This document shows positions 35,254-43,530 of a stretch of DNA of 64,000 nt, piece by piece. Under the pieces are notes generated by a model. It had not been told where the DNA came from. It made no database searches and saw nothing but the letters and a program-made list of their open reading frames with translations. Both the position numbers and the translations under genes were made by a program. Within the stretch, counting starts at the first letter, position 1. The number at the start of each line of letters is the position of its first letter. Source of the DNA: Planctomycetota bacterium (GTDB lineage: Bacteria > Planctomycetota > UBA1135 > GCA-002686595); contig DUBE01000030.1 of assembly GCA_012960475.1 (NCBI GenBank), forward strand, positions 49,930-113,929. Reading direction: 5' to 3'.

Positions 35254-35955
35254 ATGCCCCGACACGACGACCGATTGCTCCTGATTGAAGACGATCACCG
35301 CATCCGCTGCGAACTGCTGGAGGCTCTGAATCAAGAAGGCTTCGATACCCAGGTGGCGATCTCCCTCAAGGACGCACGGGCTGCCCTAGAGCAGTCGTTT
35401 GGCGGACTGATTGTGGACCTGGGGCTGCCCGATGGCAACGGCCTGAATCTGGTGCGTGAATTGCGAGCCCAAGGTCGTGGCCTGCCGATCTTGATCTTGA
35501 CCGCCAGGGACGCCCCCGAAGAGCGCGTGCAGGGCCTTGAGTCCGGGGCCGATGACTATGTGGTCAAGCCCTTTCACCTACCCGAGTTGATCGCACGTAT
35601 CAAGAATCTGCTTCGCCGCTCGGGGCGCAACTTTGGCAAGGGACCGATTCAGTATGCTGAACTCGCTCTCGATCCTGAAGCCCGCACCGCGACTCGGCAC
35701 GGCGAATTGGTGACCCTCAAGCCCCGCGAGTTCGCGTTGCTCTTGTTTCTGGTGCAACATCCGGGCAGGACATTTACCCGCGACCAATTGCTGGACGAGG
35801 TCTGGGGCAAGGAGTATACGGGTGATGCGCGCACCGTCGACCTGCATGTGCGTAGGGTGCGCGCGCGAATAGAGGATGACCCCGGCGATCCGCGCTTGAT
35901 CCACACCGTTTGGGGTGTGGGCTACCGCATGGCGGAAACTCCCTTGAAAAGGTAG
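35254..35955 (+). CDS. OmpR-family response regulator
   Basis: 233 residues. The receiver domain (about 8-120) has the acidic pair ED at 12-13, the phospho-acceptor Asp 55 in LIVDLGLPDG, Thr in LTARD and Lys 105 in DYVVKPF. The C-terminal winged helix (about 135-228) is complete, with LTLKPREFALL, the recognition region ARTVDLHVRRVR and the ending IHTVWGVGYRM. It binds DNA when phosphorylated, in the cytoplasm. The sensor kinase gene follows after 11 bp, so the pair works together. The targets are unknown; a role near pntAA is possible but not shown. Confidence 0.95.
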   Translation: MPRHDDRLLLIEDDHRIRCELLEALNQEGFDTQVAISLKDARAALEQSFGGLIVDLGLPDGNGLNLVRELRAQGRGLPILILTARDAPEERVQGLESGADDYVVKPFHLPELIARIKNLLRRSGRNFGKGPIQYAELALDPEARTATRHGELVTLKPREFALLLFLVQHPGRTFTRDQLLDEVWGKEYTGDARTVDLHVRRVRARIEDDPGDPRLIHTVWGVGYRMAETPLKR

Positions 35956-35966
35956 CGGCGCATTCC

Positions 35967-37577
35967 ATGAAGCCCACCAACACCATGCAGGCGCTCCTCT
36001 CGATTCGTCCTTGGCGCCGCCTGTGGGTGCGCTTCGCCTTGATCCTGGTCGGCCTGTTGTTGATCTCCTACTTTGCGGCACCGAGATTGGAAGGCATAGG
36101 AGAGAACCTGCTCAACCGCTTCTCGCCCCTTCCCGATGAACCCACGCCGGCGCATGTGAGCATGACTATCGATGGGGAACTCAAAGCTCCCTATGTGGAT
36201 CTCTTGCATTTGCCCTTGGACGAGAGCGATCTGGTGCACCGCCTGATCAGGTGGTCGGAAGAGGAGAGCCCAGGCCATTGGGTTCCGCCCGATGCGGTTG
36301 TGGAGCAGCTAGCCAGCGAACTCGCAATCTATGGGCAGGCGTTTGCCTGGACCGATGCGGGGGGGCGGCTGATCGCCGCCAGCCCTGAACTCGGCTTGAC
36401 TCCAGGAGCAAGGATACCCGTCAGCCGTCCTTTGGCGGATTCGACCCTGATGAAGGCTGCGGCCGCAGAAGCCAACCACCCCAATGTATTCGAAGTGGTA
36501 CTGCCGGTTGTCATGGCCGGCAAAGCATGCGGTCGCTTGCATCTCTACACGCGCAGCAGTCCAACGGAGGGCCTGATGGCCCCGGGCAGCCCCGAGGACG
36601 AACCGGAAGCGGGCCTCAGCCCCGCGCGACTGGCCCGCCGAGAACGGATCGGCGCCTGGATTGACCTGACCCTCTTCCTGATCGTTGCCCTGCTGAGCAG
36701 CTTCATGCTCACGCGCATGGTCACCCGTAGACTCTCCCTGCTGGCAAGCCATGCGGCGACTCCATTAGAGGACGCAGACGATACGCCCCTGGCAGCAGGG
36801 GCAGGAGGTGACGAAATCGCGCTGCTGACCCGTGCCCTTGGAGACCTGCGCAGTCGGGCGCGCAACCTGATCAACGATCTGACCGAACAGGATGACGAGC
36901 GACGACGGTGGATCGCCATGATCTCCCACGACCTGCGCACGCCCCTGACTGCCTTGACTACCTGCCTTGAGGGAGCCTTGGGCGATCTGGCCCAAGCCCC
37001 CGACGGTGAAGAAAAGGCCGAAGTGAAGCGCCGGGTGAGCCTGGCCCTGACCGACGCCAAACGCATGCGCACTCTGACCGATGACCTGTTGGACATCGCT
37101 CGCCTTGACACGGAGAAAGCTCTGGCTCTGGAACCGGTGCCCCCCGGCGAGATCGCGCGGGAGACCAAAGCGATCATGGGAGGCTTTGCAGAGGAGAAGA
37201 GTTGCACCCTGGATGTCAAAGTGGAACGCGGCCTGCCCACCATCGAAGCGGACGGATCACGCTTGCTGCGCGCACTAGAGAATCTGGTACGCAATGCCCT
37301 TGAACACGCAAGCTCCCGAGTCGAACTGCAGGTGCTGGCAATTCAGAACGGCATCGCCTTCGAAGTTCGCGATGACGGCCCAGGCCTGCCCTTGGAAGAG
37401 GGCGGCGAAGTGAACTTCACCTCTCTGGCGGGGCTGCGCTCAAGACCTGACTCTGCGGGGCTCGGCTTGACCGTAGTGCGCAAGGTTGCCGAAGCGCACG
37501 GGGGACGCTTGAGCGCGCGCAATCAGGAAAATAAGGGGGGTGCACTCTTTCGGCTGGAAGTACCCCACTTGACCTGA
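35967..37577 (+). CDS. Membrane sensor histidine kinase
   Basis: 536 residues from ATG 35967, partner of the preceding regulator. Membrane helix 1 (about 20-40) and helix 2 (about 229-250) enclose a periplasmic sensor of about 185 residues that I cannot assign. A HAMP-like linker follows. The H box is WIAMISHDLRTPLTAL with His 321 as the phosphorylated residue. The ATPase domain has the N box LENLVRNALEHASS, G1 DDGPGLP and G2 GLGLTVVRKVAEAHGG. An insertion of glycine- and aspartate-rich residues lies between the second helix and the H box. The extended N-terminal frame from 35910 overlaps the regulator and is rejected. Confidence 0.93.
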   Translation: MKPTNTMQALLSIRPWRRLWVRFALILVGLLLISYFAAPRLEGIGENLLNRFSPLPDEPTPAHVSMTIDGELKAPYVDLLHLPLDESDLVHRLIRWSEEESPGHWVPPDAVVEQLASELAIYGQAFAWTDAGGRLIAASPELGLTPGARIPVSRPLADSTLMKAAAAEANHPNVFEVVLPVVMAGKACGRLHLYTRSSPTEGLMAPGSPEDEPEAGLSPARLARRERIGAWIDLTLFLIVALLSSFMLTRMVTRRLSLLASHAATPLEDADDTPLAAGAGGDEIALLTRALGDLRSRARNLINDLTEQDDERRRWIAMISHDLRTPLTALTTCLEGALGDLAQAPDGEEKAEVKRRVSLALTDAKRMRTLTDDLLDIARLDTEKALALEPVPPGEIARETKAIMGGFAEEKSCTLDVKVERGLPTIEADGSRLLRALENLVRNALEHASSRVELQVLAIQNGIAFEVRDDGPGLPLEEGGEVNFTSLAGLRSRPDSAGLGLTVVRKVAEAHGGRLSARNQENKGGALFRLEVPHLT

Positions 37578-37611
37578 ACGGACAGTGCTGACGCGATGGC
37601 GCTGCTTCAGC

Positions 37612-38391
37612 TCAAGAACTGAACAGGAAGTCACTGCTGCGTGACCAGGCGCAATACTGATAGAGCGGCAGCAGGCGCAAGACCTCCGCCAAGAGTGTCT
37701 CGGGCACTTCGTCGGTCAGAACCGCCTTACGTTGCTCAAGATCAGTAGGCACCGGCCAACGGCGCTCTACCACCAGTTGGTGCTCGCCCGGTTTGTAGTA
37801 GTGCAGGTACTCTTCCAAGCGCTCAGGGGTCAAGTCACCACAACGCCACTCCCCCTTCCAATCCGCAAGCCCCAAGCGAAAACCATCTAGTTCATTGAGC
37901 ACACAGAGCCAGCCATCAAGGGTCTCGGCCTTCACCCGCCGGACGAGATTCTGCCCGTCATACCAGGCATCCGCATGAATCCTCAGGCTGACCTCCAGGG
38001 CACCGTGCTCCATGGCCAGGCACAGGTAGGCATTCTTGTAGGCCTGATCGAGATCCTTGGCCAAGTCCGACCCGAGCACTTTGCGCAGGCGCACCTTTTC
38101 CGCCTTGGGGCGCACAAGGTAGGTCCACAAACGGGAAACCCGATTGCCATTGAACGCGTGGGGATTGTGCAGGCTTGAACGCGCTTCGAGAAGCACCCCC
38201 GCATCCTTGGCCGAAGCCACCGCCGCCTTGCCCAAGGCCAGCAGCCTGCGTCGGGCCTGAAGCCGATGCTCATTGTATTCTGACTTACGCGAGCGAGCAT
38301 CACTTAGGGCCTCAAAGTCCCAGGGTTCAAACAAGCCCTTGGAGGCAACCCTGGGTTCAGGGTCCACAGGTTCTCTAGATGGAGTCGGCAC
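37612..38391 (-). CDS. Unknown cytoplasmic protein
   Basis: 259 residues, GTG start, not recognised. No signal peptide, no membrane segment, mostly helical with many charged residues. ARRRLLALGKAAVASAKDAGV is followed by NPHAFNGNRVSRLWTYLVRPK, LDQAYKNAYLCLAMEH and the beta-rich ALEVSLRIHADAWYDGQNL, ending in LLPLYQYCAWSRSSDFLFSS. The mixed alpha-beta order hints at a compact single-domain protein of the DUF kind common in Planctomycetota, but I cannot name it. Divergent from the kinase, so the two may share regulation. Confidence 0.6.
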   Translation of the reverse strand: MPTPSREPVDPEPRVASKGLFEPWDFEALSDARSRKSEYNEHRLQARRRLLALGKAAVASAKDAGVLLEARSSLHNPHAFNGNRVSRLWTYLVRPKAEKVRLRKVLGSDLAKDLDQAYKNAYLCLAMEHGALEVSLRIHADAWYDGQNLVRRVKAETLDGWLCVLNELDGFRLGLADWKGEWRCGDLTPERLEEYLHYYKPGEHQLVVERRWPVPTDLEQRKAVLTDEVPETLLAEVLRLLPLYQYCAWSRSSDFLFSS

Positions 38392-38488
38392 GGGACTGGC
38401 GAATGGGAGTAAGATCAGGGAAACGACTGGTCGATCCCCGATAGGTTATCGGACCGCAAAGCCTAACCTTCCGACCGCTCGAGTCCCC

Positions 38489-40609
38489 ATGCAACTCGGC
38501 CACTTTGAATTCAACCCGACGGAAGACCGTCTGGGGGAGGGACCTCTGTCGGAGGTCTACCGCGCCAAGGACACCCGCCTTGGACGCTCAGTGGCCCTCA
38601 AGATTCTGCGATCCACAGCAGAGTTCGACCCCTTGAGCGACAAGCGCTTCATGCGCGAAGGGAAGATGCAAGCCTCCTTCAGCCACCCAGGGATCACGAA
38701 AATCTACGAGCAGGGCACGCTCCAATCGGAGCAAGGCGAGCCCCAGCACTACATCGCCATGGAATTGCTCGAAGGGCACACCCTGGAGGATCTGGTCAAG
38801 GAGCGACTGCTGGGCATCGACGAGTGTCTGCGCATTGCGACCGCCCTTTCGGACGCGGTGAGTGCAGTGCACGATCGTCACATGGTCCACCGCGACCTAA
38901 AACCAGCCAATGTGTTTCTGACCTCCGATGGCAAAGTCAAACTGATGGACTTTGGAATTGCCCGGGCCAAGAACGAATCAGCCATCACCCAGGCAGGCAT
39001 GTTGGTGGGCACCGTACTGTTCATGTCCCCTGAACAGGTACGTGGAGAGGAGCTGACCTCAGCCTCGGACGTGTTCTCCCTGGGTGCCGTGCTCTACAAC
39101 CTGTTCACCGGCAAATTCCCCTACCCCGGTCGCAGCTTTCCTGAAGTCTGCATGGCGATCCTTGATGCGCGCCCGGTGGAAAAGCCGTCAGAGGCTCGAC
39201 CGGGACTGCAACCCGCCATTGAAGATCTCTTGATGCAATGCCTGCAAGCGGATTCCAAGCTTCGTCTTGAAAACGGTGGCGCGGTGCATGCGGCACTAAT
39301 GCAACTGGACGACCGCCTGGACAGCTCCACGGTACGGCCACAACTTGCTGGATCAATCAGCATCGCGCAACCCACTGGGAATGGTGCCCGGGCACATTCC
39401 CAATTGGCCAACAAGGTACACCAGGAGCTGGTACGAGCTCTGGGGCGCAATCGCAACCTCGAGATTTTGGAAGAAGCGCCGGGCCCGAGCAATAAGGCAG
39501 ACGCGCGCGTCCTGCTTGAACTCAACCTGGATAATGACGTGGGAATCCTGGGCATTGATCTCAAGCACCTGCATTGGGATGGCACCGAGGCCATTGCGTC
39601 GGACTCATCCATGGAAGAAGTGCACGCCGAACGAGAGGAAAGCGACACGGAATTGATTGTCATGGAACAGGACCTTGCCTTTGGCGGCGCCCGAGTGATT
39701 CGCAAGATGTTCGCCTCCTCCGCGCGGCAACAGAAAAATAGCGAGACTCCGGAAACCACCGAGCGGGCCATGAAACTGGTGAATGCGGCACGAGAACAGG
39801 TCCATCAGGGCACCAGCGGCCAGCTGACGCGCTCGCTGCTGCGCCTGCGTAAGGCACTCGAGATCGATCGCTTCTACGCACCCGCCCACGCACAGATGGC
39901 TGAAACCCTGGTGTTCAAGTTCTTGCACTATGAGGGATACGAAGAGCACCTCCTGGAGTCTCGACGCTCAGCGGCCCAGGCCTTGGACCTGGATCCAAAG
40001 TGCGCCATCGCCCATGTGGCCCTGGGCTTCGGCTATCACCTTCAAGGTCGCACCAATGATGCCCGGAGGGAGTACCGGCTGGCCCTCGACATCGACGCCA
40101 ACGAGTGGTTCGCCCACAGACTGATGGGCTCCCTGCAAAAGGCAAACGGAGTCTTCACCTCCGCGCGCACACACCTGGAGCGAGCGGTCGGTCTGAAACC
40201 ACATGATGCCTCGGCCTATGATCACCTCTGGGAGACCCTCGTGCGTTTGGACAAACGCGACCTGGCAGACGAGGGAGCCACACAGGGAATTGACCACGCA
40301 CGCAGCCATCTAGCCGAATACCCTGAAGACCTGGACACCATGACTCACATGGGCTTGCTTTATGCACGCCTCGGTCGAGCGGATCTCGCCCGGGAGACAG
40401 TGGCCAAGGCCCGACAAGGAGCCCCCAAGGATGGCTTTGTGGCCTTCCATTGCGGACTCACACTGGCAGTACTGGGCGACCAAGAAGACGCGGTCAAGCA
40501 CTTGCAGCGAGCGATTGACAGGGGCTACTACGTGGGCAGTGAGATATTTCACAACCCAGCATTTGACCCCCTCAGAGGCCGCGAAGACTTTCAGGCGATG
40601 ATGCGATGA
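38489..40609 (+). CDS. Serine/threonine protein kinase with TolB/FlgO-like middle domain and TPR repeats
   Basis: 706 residues from ATG 38489. The Hanks-type kinase domain (about 1-275) has the ATP-binding Lys 38 in VALKIL, the catalytic loop HRDLKPAN with Asp 136, the DFG Asp 154 and SPEQVRG of the activation segment. There is no membrane helix, so it is cytoplasmic. Residues about 295-410 carry a strand-rich segment (ARVLLELNLDND..., DLKHLHWDG) like the TolB/FlgO N-terminal domain often fused to such kinases. TPR pairs follow to the end, including AIAHVALGFGYHLQGRTNDA and closing in DPLRGREDFQAM. ATGA overlap with the next gene means co-translation. Confidence 0.9.
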   Translation: MQLGHFEFNPTEDRLGEGPLSEVYRAKDTRLGRSVALKILRSTAEFDPLSDKRFMREGKMQASFSHPGITKIYEQGTLQSEQGEPQHYIAMELLEGHTLEDLVKERLLGIDECLRIATALSDAVSAVHDRHMVHRDLKPANVFLTSDGKVKLMDFGIARAKNESAITQAGMLVGTVLFMSPEQVRGEELTSASDVFSLGAVLYNLFTGKFPYPGRSFPEVCMAILDARPVEKPSEARPGLQPAIEDLLMQCLQADSKLRLENGGAVHAALMQLDDRLDSSTVRPQLAGSISIAQPTGNGARAHSQLANKVHQELVRALGRNRNLEILEEAPGPSNKADARVLLELNLDNDVGILGIDLKHLHWDGTEAIASDSSMEEVHAEREESDTELIVMEQDLAFGGARVIRKMFASSARQQKNSETPETTERAMKLVNAAREQVHQGTSGQLTRSLLRLRKALEIDRFYAPAHAQMAETLVFKFLHYEGYEEHLLESRRSAAQALDLDPKCAIAHVALGFGYHLQGRTNDARREYRLALDIDANEWFAHRLMGSLQKANGVFTSARTHLERAVGLKPHDASAYDHLWETLVRLDKRDLADEGATQGIDHARSHLAEYPEDLDTMTHMGLLYARLGRADLARETVAKARQGAPKDGFVAFHCGLTLAVLGDQEDAVKHLQRAIDRGYYVGSEIFHNPAFDPLRGREDFQAMMR

Positions 40610-41427
40610 GCCAGGGCCTCACGTCACTGGTGTTCATGGACACCGAGACTGCAACCCTGCGCGGGGCACCGTTCCTCCTGGAGTTGGGGGCAGTACGCGT
40701 TGTGGATGGAGACGCTCTGGAGACTTTTCAAGAACTGGTTCTGCCACCGGTACCCATCGACCCAGACGCCACCCTTGTGCACGGAATCGACGAGGCGCAA
40801 GTGCGTCAGGCGGACTTCGCGCCGGCGGTCATCGAACGCTTCAATGAATTCGTCGGAGACGATTGGATGGTGGCCCACAACGCACCATTCGACGCGAGGG
40901 TGCTGGGCTTTGAATGCGCTCGAGGTGGCCTCGCGCCCCCCCCGGGCCCCTTTCTCGACACTCTGCCCCTGGCAAAGCAGCACCTGCCTGAGGCTCCCGA
41001 TCACAAGTTGCAAACGCTCTGCCAGCACCTCGAATTCGAATCCGGGCGCCACCACCGGGCCCTGGACGATGCAGTTTGGTGCTGGAGGGTATTTCAGGCC
41101 TGCGCGGAAGATGCTGAGGACCACGATGAGGCCTGGACCCAAACCAAACTCCTGGGGCGCGTGCCAGTCACCGTGGCAGGACACATGCCCAGACCCCCGC
41201 GCCTCTCCGCCCGCCTACGGGGGATTGAGCGGGCTCTAGCGGAGAGCGAAGAGGTCAATCTGCACTACACCAGTGCCAACGGGGCGGGCAGCACCCTGCC
41301 GGTGCTGCCCCGGTTCCTGTTCGAGCGCAAGAAAAAGGGGTATCTGGAGGCCGAATGCCTGCGCTCGGGATTGCTCAAGACCTATCTGCTGGAGCGAATC
41401 AAGAGGGTTTCTCCCGCGCTGACCTGA
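40606..41427 (+). CDS. DnaQ-like DEDDh 3'-5' exonuclease fused to a WYL-like domain
   Basis: 273 residues. The exonuclease domain (about 8-165) has the acidic pair Asp 12 and Glu 14 in FMDTETATL, Asp 96 in AHNAPFDARV, and His 150 with Asp 154/155 in RHHRALDDAV, the full DEDDh set. It would trim single-stranded DNA or RNA. Residues about 205-266 (NLHYTSANGAG, LPVLPRFLFERKKKGYLEAECL, LKTYLLERI) match the short WYL fold, which binds nucleic acid or nucleotides and usually regulates helicases or transcription factors. The fusion is unusual. Overlap by ATGA with the kinase suggests linked regulation. Confidence 0.75.
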   Translation: MSQGLTSLVFMDTETATLRGAPFLLELGAVRVVDGDALETFQELVLPPVPIDPDATLVHGIDEAQVRQADFAPAVIERFNEFVGDDWMVAHNAPFDARVLGFECARGGLAPPPGPFLDTLPLAKQHLPEAPDHKLQTLCQHLEFESGRHHRALDDAVWCWRVFQACAEDAEDHDEAWTQTKLLGRVPVTVAGHMPRPPRLSARLRGIERALAESEEVNLHYTSANGAGSTLPVLPRFLFERKKKGYLEAECLRSGLLKTYLLERIKRVSPALT

Positions 41428-41508
41428 CCCTCCTGGGGCCGCGAAGTGCTTTCCCATGAAATCACAGCTTGAAACAATCAAGAAGCTGCTGATTGACATG
41501 ACCCAGAA

Positions 41509-41529
41509 TTGACTTCCATCGGGTATTCT
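41509..41529 (+). promoter_or_regulatory. TTGACTTC-type element before typA
   Basis: TTGACT (41509-41514), a 9-nt spacer and TATTCT (41524-41529), 34 nt before the typA ATG. An element with the same order and spacing lies on the minus strand at 50552-50572. Too short a spacer for a standard sigma-70 promoter. Confidence 0.3.
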
Positions 41530-41563
41530 CTTTGGCTCAAAATTCCGCGAACCGAATCCCAGC

Positions 41564-43387
41564 ATGTCCTCCAACACCATCCGCAATGTGGCCATCGTGG
41601 CCCATGTTGACCACGGCAAGACCACACTAGTTGATGCCCTGTTCCGCTTCGCCGGCACCTTTCGCAAGGGCCAACAGGTGCAGGAGAGGGTCTTGGATTC
41701 CAATGCCCAGGAACGCGAGCGAGGTATCACGATCCTGGCCAAGAACACGGCGATTGAATATCACGGTCAGCGCGTCAACATCGTGGACACGCCAGGTCAC
41801 GCCGACTTTGGCGGCCAGGTGGAACGAACCCTCTCCATGGCTGATGCGGTGCTGCTGCTGGTGGATGCCTTTGAAGGGCCCATGCCCCAGACCCGCTTCG
41901 TACTGAGCAAGGCATTTGAGCACGGACTCAAGGCGTTGGTAATGATCAACAAAGTCGACCGGCCGGACGCACGCCCGGACGAAGTCCTGAACGAAGTCTT
42001 TGACCTCTTCGTGGACCTGGGAGCCGACGATGAGCAACTCGATTTCCCTATAGTCTATGGCTCGGGCCGCGACGCCTGGGCCGTGCGCGATTCCCACCAA
42101 ACCAGCAATGACCTGCAGGCTCTGATGGACATGCTGATGGAAGAGTTGCCAACTCCCGATGCAGATTCCAAAGGCCCCGTGCTGTTTCAGGCCGCGACCC
42201 TTGATCGGGATGACTATCTCGGACGCATCGCAGTGGGTCGCGTTCACCGGGGCACATTGAAGGTCGGTGAACGCTTGATGATAGCCCACCCAAATCGTGG
42301 CAAGCCAACCCCTGTGACCCTGAAGAACCTGTTCCGCTACGAGGGTCTCAAGCGCGTTCCCCGCGAAATGGTCACCGCCGGAGATGTGGCCGTGGTCACA
42401 GGCATCGAGGAGATCGGTATCGGTGACACGCTTTGCCATCCAGAGCACATTGAGCCCCTGCCGGCAATCGCAATCGACGAACCGACGATCTCGATGGTCT
42501 TCCGCATCAACAATTCGCCCATGGCGGGCACAGAAGGCCAATTTGTCACTAGCCGCCACCTGATCGCGCGTCTTGAGCGCGCCACCACCCGGGATGTGGC
42601 GCTCCTGGTCAAGTCCACCGACTCGGCAGACTCTTTCGAGGTCTGCGGACGGGGCGTAATGCACCTTTCGGTGCTGATCGAAGAGATGCGCCGAGAGGGG
42701 TATGAGTTTTCCGTGGGCAAACCCCACGTGATCTTGAAAGAGGTGGACGGCAGAACCTGCGAGCCCTACGAGCGCGCCGCAGTCGAAGTGCCCAGTGATA
42801 GTGCTGGACGAATCATCGAATACCTTGGCCGCCGTCGTGGGGAGATGCTGGACATGACACACATCGGCAAGCTCGCCAAGGTCGAGTTCAGGATCCCCGC
42901 ACGGGGCCTGATCGGAGCCCGCACAGCACTACTGACCCTTTCCCAAGGCGAAGCGGTGCTGAGCCATGTGTTCGACTGCTGGGGCCCGGACGGAGGCGTC
43001 ATCCCGCGCCGCACCAACGGAGTCCTGATATCCGATCGCGGCGGCCCCGTAGTGGCCTACGCCCTCGATGGACTGCAGGATCGTGGCCAGTTCTTCGTGG
43101 CCCCCGGTGATACGGTCTATGAGGGCATGATCGTCGGTGAAAACAGCAAAGACGCAGACCTTGAACTCAATGTCTGCCGCGCCAAGAAGCTCACCAATAT
43201 GCGTGCCTCCGGCCGGGACGACAACACCAAGATCACCCCACCGATCCTCATGAGCTTGGAAGAGATGCTGGAATATGTGGAAGACGACGAGGTAGTCGAA
43301 ATCACGCCCAAGTCCATGCGCCTCCGCAAGATCCAACTCGACCCCAACGTCCGCAAGCGCGAACGCAGGCGAGCGACGGGCGTCTAG
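41564..43387 (+). CDS. typA: Ribosome-associated GTPase TypA/BipA
   Basis: Translation-factor GTPase that binds ribosomes and supports assembly and growth under stress and cold. 607 residues. G1 is AHVDHGKTTLVDAL, the TypA-specific QERERGITILAKN switch follows, G3 is DTPGHADFGG and G4 NKVDRP. TypA-specific C-terminal features are VEVPSDSAGRIIEYLGRRRGEM and RIPARGLIGARTALLT, then the ending KKLTNMRASGRDD. Everything is in place, so the identification is firm. The hairpin at 43418-43457 follows. Confidence 0.98.
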   Translation: MSSNTIRNVAIVAHVDHGKTTLVDALFRFAGTFRKGQQVQERVLDSNAQERERGITILAKNTAIEYHGQRVNIVDTPGHADFGGQVERTLSMADAVLLLVDAFEGPMPQTRFVLSKAFEHGLKALVMINKVDRPDARPDEVLNEVFDLFVDLGADDEQLDFPIVYGSGRDAWAVRDSHQTSNDLQALMDMLMEELPTPDADSKGPVLFQAATLDRDDYLGRIAVGRVHRGTLKVGERLMIAHPNRGKPTPVTLKNLFRYEGLKRVPREMVTAGDVAVVTGIEEIGIGDTLCHPEHIEPLPAIAIDEPTISMVFRINNSPMAGTEGQFVTSRHLIARLERATTRDVALLVKSTDSADSFEVCGRGVMHLSVLIEEMRREGYEFSVGKPHVILKEVDGRTCEPYERAAVEVPSDSAGRIIEYLGRRRGEMLDMTHIGKLAKVEFRIPARGLIGARTALLTLSQGEAVLSHVFDCWGPDGGVIPRRTNGVLISDRGGPVVAYALDGLQDRGQFFVAPGDTVYEGMIVGENSKDADLELNVCRAKKLTNMRASGRDDNTKITPPILMSLEEMLEYVEDDEVVEITPKSMRLRKIQLDPNVRKRERRRATGV

Positions 43388-43417
43388 CAGTCGAGGATCT
43401 GGACGAGGACGAATAAA

Positions 43418-43457
43418 GAGCAGGCCCTCGGGAGATTCCGCTCCCGAGGGCCTGCTC
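43418..43457 (-). terminator. Strong hairpin between typA and the sigma operon
   Basis: A 17-bp perfect inverted repeat: left arm at 43418-43434, six-base loop ATTCCG, right arm at 43441-43457. Arm core: CAGGCCCTCGGGAG. On the minus strand it is followed by TTTATT, so it ends the sigma/anti-sigma/secreted operon. On the plus strand it lies 30 bp after typA without a T-run, and may act in both directions. Confidence 0.8.
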
Positions 43458-43530
43458 CAATCTTCGACTTACCCACTGGTTCCGCTGATCCTGAGCAAGA
43501 CCAGTCACTGCAGCTTTCCTCGAACAGCCC

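Noticed and set aside
43418..43457. The 17-bp hairpin as a terminator only for typA.
   Set aside because: The T-run is on the minus-strand side, so it mainly fits the sigma operon; a two-way role is possible but not shown.
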